6,410 nucleotides of DNA, from the NCBI GenBank assembly GCA_037441725.1, contig JBBIRT010000165.1, forward strand, positions 1 to 6,410. Reading direction: 5' to 3'. The position numbers and the translations under genes are program-made. This document shows positions 1 through 5,275 of this stretch, piece after piece. The notes under the pieces were generated by a model that worked only from the letters and a program-made list of their open reading frames with translations, made no database searches and was not told the DNA's origin. Every line of letters starts with the position of its first letter. The stretch's first letter is position 1. The stretch comes from JBBIRT01 sp037441725 (GTDB lineage: Bacteria; Desulfobacterota; BSN033; UBA1163).

Positions 1-1
1 T

Positions 2-1183
2 TTACAACCTCTACTTAGTAGAAGGTTCCATGCACACCCGCTCGCCTATACCGTTCCTCTTGCAGCAGCCATTCGCTCAGTCGTTCGTCTTCCAGTCTTT
101 GCTTGCAATCGGATCAATGATCCACATCTGGCTGAAAAGATTCTTGCTGATGGACATGCGGATATGATTGGAATGGTCAGGGCCCAGATCTGTGACCCCG
201 AATTGGTGAATAAGACCCGGGAGGGAAGAACAGAAGATATTCGTTACTGTATTGCCTGTAATCAGGGTTGTATTGGAAGGGTGGGGATTGCAAACAAAAG
301 AGTGGGATGCGTCCAAAACCCAGCCGTGGGTGAAGAAAAGGATTTCGGCATTGGGACGCTAAGGCCTGCGGAGGTTAAGAAACGAGTGATGGTGGTAGGG
401 GGAGGACCAGCAGGGCTTGAAGCAGCAAGAGTCGCTTGTCTTAGAGGACATAGGGTCATTCTTTTTGAAAAACAGGCTGAGGTTGGGGGGCAAAATCTTA
501 TTGCCAGAAGGGGGGCTGGACGGCAGGAGATTGAAGGGGTTGTGCGATGGCTTTTAGCCCAAGTAGAAAAATTGAAGTTGGAAATGAGACTTGGGATAGA
601 AGTGACTCCAGAGATAGTCTTTCAAGAAAATCCGGATGCAGTGGTCATAGCCACCGGATCTGTTCCGAGGGAAAATCCCTTTCCTGGCAACTATTCTTTT
701 CCTCAGGTATGCCATGCCGAACATATTCTGAAAGGGGAAGTGGAACCTGGAGAAAGGGTCATCCTCATTGACACCGATGGTCATCACAAGGCCACCAGCA
801 CCGCAGAACTTCTTGCAGAGATGGGTAAAAAAGTCCATATCCTTACCCCTTCCCTTTTCATCGGAGGAAAGCTTGGCCCCCTTCAGGACCTCTTTTTAAT
901 GCGCCAAAGACTCCTCAAGAAGGGGGTGACTTTTACTCCTGACATTGCTGTTCTCGAAATCCAAGGAACCACCATTAAGGGGCTCAATGTTTATTCCAAT
1001 GCCCTCATCGATTTTGAAGGATATGATACCGTGGTGTTGGTCACAGGAAATCGAGTTGAGGATGGTCTCTACTTTGCTTTGAAGGGGAAAGTGAAGGAGT
1101 TATATCGGATCGGGGATTGTGTGGCTCCCCGAAAAATCGATATGGCCATTCTTGAAGGCCACCGAGTCGGAAGGCTCCTTTAA
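2..1183 (+). CDS. C-terminal part of an Fe-S flavoenzyme of the NADH:flavin oxidoreductase / trimethylamine dehydrogenase family (5' truncated)
   Basis: This is the 3' end of a gene that enters from the left edge; 393 codons are visible of a family that usually has about 650-700. The ATG at 164 is internal, because family-like sequence (VPLAAAIR, NRINDP, AEKILADGHADMIGM) precedes it. Numbered from nt 2, the order is: the end of the FMN TIM barrel (to about residue 80); a [4Fe-4S] site C83-x2-C86-x3-C90-x12-C103; a dinucleotide fold with GGGPAG at 133-138; a second Rossmann-like domain near 253-290; and the closing GDC motif at 371-373 with EGHRVGRLL. The second domain carries IDTDGHHKATS where a GxGxxG loop would bind NAD(P)H. 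This resembles trimethylamine and dimethylglycine dehydrogenase-type enzymes, which donate to ETF. With ETF genes 55 bases downstream, an ETF-linked dehydrogenase (possibly an amine demethylase) is inferred. A 2,4-dienoyl-CoA reductase-like enzyme is the alternative. The first 60 bases look frame-disrupted. Family assignment is strong; the substrate is unknown. Confidence 0.9.
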   Translation, partial: LQPLLSRRFHAHPLAYTVPLAAAIRSVVRLPVFACNRINDPHLAEKILADGHADMIGMVRAQICDPELVNKTREGRTEDIRYCIACNQGCIGRVGIANKRVGCVQNPAVGEEKDFGIGTLRPAEVKKRVMVVGGGPAGLEAARVACLRGHRVILFEKQAEVGGQNLIARRGAGRQEIEGVVRWLLAQVEKLKLEMRLGIEVTPEIVFQENPDAVVIATGSVPRENPFPGNYSFPQVCHAEHILKGEVEPGERVILIDTDGHHKATSTAELLAEMGKKVHILTPSLFIGGKLGPLQDLFLMRQRLLKKGVTFTPDIAVLEIQGTTIKGLNVYSNALIDFEGYDTVVLVTGNRVEDGLYFALKGKVKELYRIGDCVAPRKIDMAILEGHRVGRLL

Positions 1184-1223
1184 CCCATTTCCCTCATGGA
1201 TTTAGAATCATGAAGAATGGATC

Positions 1224-1229
1224 AGGAAG
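1224..1229 (+). promoter_or_regulatory. Ribosome binding site of etfA
   Basis: AGGAAG lies 9 bases before a GTG (1239) and 12 bases before the adjacent in-frame ATG (1242). Both starts would give the EtfA N-terminus expected from the family (EIFIMMEQKEG). The Shine-Dalgarno spacing slightly favours the GTG, but the two cannot be separated with certainty. No promoter was recognised in the 55-base gap after the flavoenzyme gene, so the two genes are probably co-transcribed. Confidence 0.6.
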
Positions 1230-1238
1230 ATTGGAAAC

Positions 1239-2237
1239 GTGATGGGGCAAGAGATTTTTATCATGATGGAGCAAAAAGAGGGGGTGATGGAGGAGCCCTC
1301 TTTCTCTCTCCTTTCAGAGGGGAAAGGATTGAGAGAAAGACTTGGAAGTTCTCATCTCCTCTCCGCCATTGTGATGGGTGATGGAATAAGGAATTTGGAG
1401 AGGGAACTGGGCTCCTGGGGGGCAGACCGGGTCTATTATTTTGAAAGCCCTCTTTTAAAAAGATATCAATCGGATTTTTACCTGAATTTGCTCTCAGGCT
1501 TAGTAGGGGAAAAGAGTCCGGACTTTTTTCTTTTCGGGGCCACCTCCCTTGGCAATGATCTGGCCCCCAGGCTTGCAGCACGGCTGAGGGTGGGATTAAT
1601 CACTCATTGTGTGGATCTCTATGTGGATCAAAATCGAGTCGAAGTGATTAAAACCATTTCAGATCAATTTCTTCATCAAAAATTGGTTTTCCGCCATTCA
1701 GGTCTTAGGATCGTCACCTTTTCCCTGCACGCCTTGATGAGAGGAGACCAAGATTTTCAAAAAAGGGCTGAGGTGATTAAGATTTCTCCTAAAATAGAAC
1801 CTGGTCAAGAAAGAGTCCGGTTTGTCAATTGGCTCAAAGCGGATCCTAAGACCATTGGTCTTGAAGAAGCAGACATCATTGTTTGTGGCGGTCGAGGGGT
1901 CGGGAAAAAGACTTTTGAAATGGTTCATCAATTGGCCGATGTCATCAACGGCTCCGTCGGTGGGACAAGGCCTGTCATTGATTGGGGGATCCTTCCTTAT
2001 GAACGCCAAATCGGTCAGACAGGAGTGGAGGTTTCTCCCACCCTGTTAATGGCTCTCGGAATCTCAGGAGCGAATGAATTTACCGTAGGGATAGAAGGAT
2101 CTAAAATGGTCATTGCGATCAATATGGATCGAAAGGCTCGGATCTTCAAATTTGCTGATCTGGGCATCATTGGTGATATTCATCAAGTCATCCCTTTGGT
2201 CATGGATCAGATCAAAAAAGTAAAAAAGGAAAGCTGA
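1239..2237 (+). CDS. etfA: Electron transfer flavoprotein alpha subunit
   Basis: This is the FAD-carrying large subunit of the EtfAB heterodimer. It accepts electrons from a flavoprotein dehydrogenase and delivers them to a membrane oxidoreductase. The length, 332 residues, is normal for the family. The N-terminal half is the ETF nucleotide-like domain (EIFIMMEQKEG, then GATSLGNDLAPRLAARL at about 100-116). The C-terminal half is the FAD domain: CGGRGVG at 216-222, GGTRPVID at 241-248, GQTG at 259-262, GISGA at 274-278, AIN at 293-295 and ADLGIIGD at 306-313. After GISGA most EtfA proteins have a Gln-His pair near the flavin; here the residues are Glu280-Phe281. The start is GTG 1239 or ATG 1242; the ATGs at 1263/1266 would remove the first beta strand. 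The stop is 3 bases before the next gene, whose ribosome binding site lies inside this reading frame, which points to translational coupling. Confidence 0.96.
   Translation: MMGQEIFIMMEQKEGVMEEPSFSLLSEGKGLRERLGSSHLLSAIVMGDGIRNLERELGSWGADRVYYFESPLLKRYQSDFYLNLLSGLVGEKSPDFFLFGATSLGNDLAPRLAARLRVGLITHCVDLYVDQNRVEVIKTISDQFLHQKLVFRHSGLRIVTFSLHALMRGDQDFQKRAEVIKISPKIEPGQERVRFVNWLKADPKTIGLEEADIIVCGGRGVGKKTFEMVHQLADVINGSVGGTRPVIDWGILPYERQIGQTGVEVSPTLLMALGISGANEFTVGIEGSKMVIAINMDRKARIFKFADLGIIGDIHQVIPLVMDQIKKVKKES
2226..2231 (+). promoter_or_regulatory. Ribosome binding site of the membrane Fe-S oxidoreductase gene, inside the etfA 3' end
   Basis: AAGGAA lies 9 bases before the ATG at 2241 and within the last codons of etfA. 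It fixes the ATG as the start and suggests that translation of the two genes is coupled. Confidence 0.6.
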
Positions 2238-2240
2238 AAC

Positions 2241-4202
2241 ATGTTACCCCTCGGTGGAAAGATAATCCTTCTGATTCTTATCCTGATGACCCTCTTTTTT
2301 TTCAGCCGCAGGGCCTATTTTCTTATTCGGCTTCTTCAACAGGGAAAACCTGAAAACAGGTTCAACCATTGGGGGAAAAGACTGAAATACGTTCTGGTGC
2401 AGGTCTTTGGCGGGAGATGTACTCTTAAGAATGTTACCCGAGGAGACTATGCAGGGTTTGGACACCTACTTCTCTTCTATGGGTTTTCGCTCTTTCTTAT
2501 CAGTTATCTCTTTCATATCGCTGAAGGGTTTTATGAGAAACTCTCCCCCTCCATTTTGGGTCATGGGTTTAATCATCTATTCTTCTTGTTCCTTGATATT
2601 GCAGGGCTGGTTGTGATCGCCGTGATCCTATGGGCGGCGGTCCGTAGATACTTAATTAGACCTAATCGACTGGACCCTACCCTCGAGGCAGGGATCATTC
2701 TTGTGGTAGTCTTTTCACTGATGTTGTTGCACTATCTCACGGAGGGTTTCAGAATCCTAATGGAGGGAAGACCTTTCGCGGAGTGGTCTTTTGTGGGGAT
2801 TGCCCTTTCACATCTTTTTGAGGAATTGGGTCTTAAAGGGAGTAGCCGGAGCTTCTTCTTCTCCTTCTGGTGGCTTCACCTCATTGTGGTTTTTGGTTTT
2901 AGTATTTATGTCCTTTATTCCAAGCATCTTCACATCCTGGCTTCCTTTTTTAACCTTTTTTTCCATTCCCTCGAGCACAGGGGGGCATTGCCACCCATTT
3001 CAGAACTGGATAAGGCAAAGGGCTTAGGGGTCTCAAAGATCGAGGATTTTTCGTGGAAGAAACTTCTCGACCTTTATGCCTGCACGGAGTGCGGACGATG
3101 TACGGCAAACTGTCCAGCCAGCATCAGTGGAAAGCCTCTAAGACCCCGTGATCTCATCTATCATCTCAAGGCCCACTTGCTTACAAGTAAGGATGGGAGA
3201 TTCCCTATCATTCCCCAAGTGGTGACTGAGGATGAACTCTGGGCCTGCACCACCTGTCATGCCTGTGTTGAGGTCTGCCCAGTAGATATAGAACATGTTG
3301 AAAGGATGATTGATTTTCGAAGACATTTAGTAATGAGCCAGGCAGACTTTCCATCTGAGGTCAAGTCCCTTTTCAGAAATCTTGAGATCTTTAGAGATAC
3401 TCATGGCAAAGGCCCCTCTCTTAGAACAGAGTGGACCATCGGTCTTCCGATAAAGACTTTTAGGGAAAGCCAACAGTTTGAGATCCTATATTGGGTGGGT
3501 TGTGAAGGTTCGTTCCATGATCGAAATAAAGAGGTTTCAAAGGTGATCTTGAAGACGATTCAAGGGGCTGGAGTGAAGGTAGGGATTCTTGGAAAGGATG
3601 AAATGTGTTGCGGGGATCCCGCAAGAAGAATAGGCAATGAATATCTCTTCCGAGAACTTGTCCACCGCAATATCGGTATTCTAAATCACTATGGCGTAAA
3701 GAAAATCGTTACCTATTGTCCTCATTGCTATCATACCCTGAAAAACGAATACCCTTTATTTGGGGGTCAGTTTGAAGTAATCCATTACACCGTCTATATT
3801 AATGAACTTCTTCGGAACGGGAGGTTAAAGATCAGACGTCCTCTCGAAGGCCAGGTGGTCTTTCATGATCCCTGCTACCTTGGTAGGATAAATGGGATCT
3901 ACGAGGCTCCAAGGGAGATCTTGAAATCGATCCCTGCATTGAATTTAAAAGAGATGCCCCTTTCCAAAGAAAGGAGTTTCTGTTGTGGAGCAGGAGGGGG
4001 GAGGATGTGGATGCACGAGTCCCAAGGTGAAAGGATCAATCAGATTCGCTCAAGAGAGGCGATCGAGACAAAGGCTGACTGGGTGGCCACCTCTTGCCCT
4101 TACTGCCTGACCATGATGGAGGATGGGGTGAGAGGTCAAGAAACGAAGGAGCAGGTGAACGTGCTGGATCTTTCAGAGATTCTCTATCGAGTGATTCTAT
4201 GA
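2241..4202 (+). CDS. Membrane-bound Fe-S oxidoreductase, probable ETF:quinone (menaquinone) oxidoreductase (NarI-like + 2x[4Fe-4S] + two CCG domains)
   Basis: The 653-residue protein has three parts. The N-terminal part (about 1-240) is a NarI-like membrane domain with roughly five hydrophobic segments (about 8-30, 74-95, 112-133, 151-170, 205-226). It has histidines suited to b-haem ligation, such as H75, H164, H213 and the SKHLH set at 227-231. Next is a dicluster ferredoxin: C281-x2-C284-x2-C287-x3-C291 and C336-x2-C339-x2-C342-x3-C346. Last come two HdrB/HdrD-type CCG domains: C421-x34-CC(456-457)-x35-C493-x2-C496 and C545-x35-CC(581-582)-x36-C619-x2-C622. Both fit the motif that binds non-cubane [4Fe-4S] clusters. 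This architecture matches the ETF:(methyl)menaquinone oxidoreductases of anaerobes and resembles DgcB of dimethylglycine catabolism. Its position between etfA and etfB makes ETF the likely donor and the quinone pool the likely acceptor. A heterodisulfide-type reductase is less likely. All cluster ligands are intact. Confidence 0.93.
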   Translation: MLPLGGKIILLILILMTLFFFSRRAYFLIRLLQQGKPENRFNHWGKRLKYVLVQVFGGRCTLKNVTRGDYAGFGHLLLFYGFSLFLISYLFHIAEGFYEKLSPSILGHGFNHLFFLFLDIAGLVVIAVILWAAVRRYLIRPNRLDPTLEAGIILVVVFSLMLLHYLTEGFRILMEGRPFAEWSFVGIALSHLFEELGLKGSSRSFFFSFWWLHLIVVFGFSIYVLYSKHLHILASFFNLFFHSLEHRGALPPISELDKAKGLGVSKIEDFSWKKLLDLYACTECGRCTANCPASISGKPLRPRDLIYHLKAHLLTSKDGRFPIIPQVVTEDELWACTTCHACVEVCPVDIEHVERMIDFRRHLVMSQADFPSEVKSLFRNLEIFRDTHGKGPSLRTEWTIGLPIKTFRESQQFEILYWVGCEGSFHDRNKEVSKVILKTIQGAGVKVGILGKDEMCCGDPARRIGNEYLFRELVHRNIGILNHYGVKKIVTYCPHCYHTLKNEYPLFGGQFEVIHYTVYINELLRNGRLKIRRPLEGQVVFHDPCYLGRINGIYEAPREILKSIPALNLKEMPLSKERSFCCGAGGGRMWMHESQGERINQIRSREAIETKADWVATSCPYCLTMMEDGVRGQETKEQVNVLDLSEILYRVIL

Positions 4203-4273
4203 ATAGGTGAGTTATGGTTCGAGGATCCTCTAAGAAAATAAACAGTCAATTAAAATTTACAGGTTCATGAGTC
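4203..4273 (+). other. Spacer between the Fe-S oxidoreductase gene and etfB, with a 10-bp palindrome
   Basis: This 71-base gap is wider than the 3-base gap upstream. It holds a perfect palindrome GAGGATCCTC at 4221-4230 (no loop, so not a terminator) followed by an AT-rich stretch to 4260. TAAAAT at 4251-4256 resembles a -10 box, but no -35 box is found at a suitable distance. A weak ribosome binding site, AGG at 4261-4263, lies 10 bases before the etfB ATG. An internal promoter is possible but not supported; read-through from upstream is the simpler view. Confidence 0.4.
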
Positions 4274-5146
4274 ATGAAGATCGCGGTTTGTATAAAGCAG
4301 ATCCAGTATATTTATGCTCGAACGGGAAGAGATCCAAAAACCCATTTTATTGCAGAGGAAGATCGAATTAGGATGATCAATCCTTATGATGAGCTTGCGG
4401 TTGAGGAGGCCATTCGAATAAAAGAAAGATTGGGAGAGGGGGAAGTCATCCTGATCACCCTCGGCGATTTGATGGCTGAGAGGGCATTAAAACGATGTCT
4501 GGCCATGGGGGCAGATCGATTGATCCAGATCCACGATCCTTATTTTAAGAAGCTGGATCCCTGGACGACTTCTATGATTCTTGCAAAGGCGATAGAGAGG
4601 CTGACTCCTGATCTAATTTTTTGTGGAAAAGAGGCAGTGGATGATCATAATGGTCAGGTCGGGGCTTATCTTGCTGAATGGTTAGGATATCCCTATATTT
4701 CCTGTGTGGTTGGATTGGAATTACTCCCAAATAAAAAGGCAATGAGAGTGAGCCGAGCCTTGGGGAGAGGGGATAAGGAGATCTTAGAGTGTTTGATCCC
4801 TGCTCTTTTCTCCGTTGAGAAAGGGATCAATGAACCGAGGTATCCCACGTTGCCCAATCTGTTAAAAGCCTTTGAGCAAAAGATCGAATGCTGGGATGGA
4901 AAGACACTCGGACTTCAGATGGATGAGATTCAACCGATGACCGAAGTGGTTGAAATCCAATATCCGAGACCCCGGGTTAAAAGGATTTCTGCTCCTGATG
5001 GCCATCTGAATGGCTTTGAGAGGGTGTTAAATCTTTTGGCAGGAAGTAAGATGGAGAAGAAAGGTCGTCTTCTTGAAGGTTCCCCTGAGCAGATGGCAGC
5101 TGAGATTGTAAGGTTTCTTAGAGAAAATGGGATCATTAAAGATTAA
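4274..5146 (+). CDS. etfB: Electron transfer flavoprotein beta subunit
   Basis: This is the small ETF subunit, partner of the etfA product encoded two genes upstream. Hallmarks are the N-terminal strand MKIAVCIKQI, INPYDELAVEEAI at 35-47, a nucleotide-binding loop with DDHNGQVG at 123-130, the ETF-beta signature region around VSRALGRGDKEILECLIPA (159-177), and the conserved tail INEPRYPTLPNLLKA (185-199). At 290 residues it is longer than the usual 250-260. The extra length includes the loop after KQI (about residues 11-32) and a C-terminal helix. The beta loop resembles the GQVG/AQVG type seen in ETFs that may hold a second FAD rather than AMP, but this cannot be decided by eye. The ATG at 4274 is the start because it opens directly into the family's first beta strand; the ATG at 4267 is in another frame. 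Being separated from etfA by a 2-kb gene is unusual. Confidence 0.96.
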   Translation: MKIAVCIKQIQYIYARTGRDPKTHFIAEEDRIRMINPYDELAVEEAIRIKERLGEGEVILITLGDLMAERALKRCLAMGADRLIQIHDPYFKKLDPWTTSMILAKAIERLTPDLIFCGKEAVDDHNGQVGAYLAEWLGYPYISCVVGLELLPNKKAMRVSRALGRGDKEILECLIPALFSVEKGINEPRYPTLPNLLKAFEQKIECWDGKTLGLQMDEIQPMTEVVEIQYPRPRVKRISAPDGHLNGFERVLNLLAGSKMEKKGRLLEGSPEQMAAEIVRFLRENGIIKD

Positions 5147-5160
5147 TGGTTAACCAAAGA

Positions 5161-5172
5161 TGTTTCGAAACA
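5161..5172. repeat. Perfect 12-bp palindrome TGTTTCGAAACA
   Basis: The two halves are exact inverted copies with no spacer, as in a dimeric repressor or activator site. It lies 15 bases after the etfB stop and 104 bases before the radical SAM start. No loop is available, so it is not a transcription terminator. An operator role is inferred only from symmetry and position. Confidence 0.4.
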
Positions 5173-5197
5173 AGATTCGTACCTTCTTCGTTTAAAG

Positions 5198-5217
5198 AGC
5201 TTCGAGGCCAGCTTCGA
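5198..5217 (+). repeat. Direct repeat AGCTTCGA x2, 12-base period
   Basis: AGCTTCGA occurs at 5198-5205 and again at 5210-5217, four bases apart. The TTCG core also occurs at 5164, 5176 and 5187, giving five copies with start-to-start spacings of 12, 11, 14 and 12 bases. The second full copy overlaps a candidate -35 box. Confidence 0.45.
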
Positions 5218-5242
5218 CACCGATCGCCCATATCATTTAAAT
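5214..5242 (+). promoter_or_regulatory. Weak candidate sigma70-type promoter for the radical SAM gene
   Basis: TCGACA (5214-5219, 5 of 6 to TTGACA) is followed after 17 bases by TTAAAT (5237-5242, 4 of 6 to TATAAT). Transcription would begin near 5249, leaving a leader of about 26 bases before the ATG at 5276. The match is poor enough that chance is a real possibility. Confidence 0.25.
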
Positions 5243-5275
5243 TATCGCCGTAATACAGGTTCACATACCATTTCC

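Larger units (their letters stand above)
5147..5275 (+). other. Leader region between etfB and the radical SAM gene
   Basis: This 129-base stretch has no recognisable gene. It contains a perfect 12-bp palindrome, five TTCG motifs at near-helical spacing and a weak promoter-like pair, all described separately. No hairpin with a T-run is present, so no terminator for the etf operon was found. The frame of the radical SAM gene is open back to the etfB stop, but that stretch has no ATG, GTG or TTG. Confidence 0.5.

Noticed and set aside
164..166. ATG at 164 as the start of the flavoenzyme gene
   Set aside because: Family-conserved barrel sequence lies in frame upstream of it and the frame is open to the window edge, so this methionine is internal.
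1261..1581. Minus-strand open frame of 106 codons opposite etfA
   Set aside because: It is fully antisense to a well-supported gene, Pro/Ser-rich with no family features, so it is a shadow of etfA codon use.
4221..4230. GAGGATCCTC palindrome as a terminator after the Fe-S oxidoreductase gene
   Set aside because: It has no loop and no following T-run, and the next gene of the same module begins 44 bases later. It also contains GATC, which is abundant throughout the window.
4274..5146. Bifurcating EtfAB called outright
   Set aside because: The beta loop only partly resembles the bifurcating type, and the cluster has a quinone-reducing membrane partner and no ferredoxin-coupled partner gene. 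It is kept as a question only.
5146..5253. 35-codon reading frame starting at an ATG that overlaps the etfB stop (TAATG)
   Set aside because: It has no convincing ribosome binding site, an Arg/Ser-rich composition with no recognisable motif, and it runs through the repeat-containing leader. Chance is more likely than a gene.
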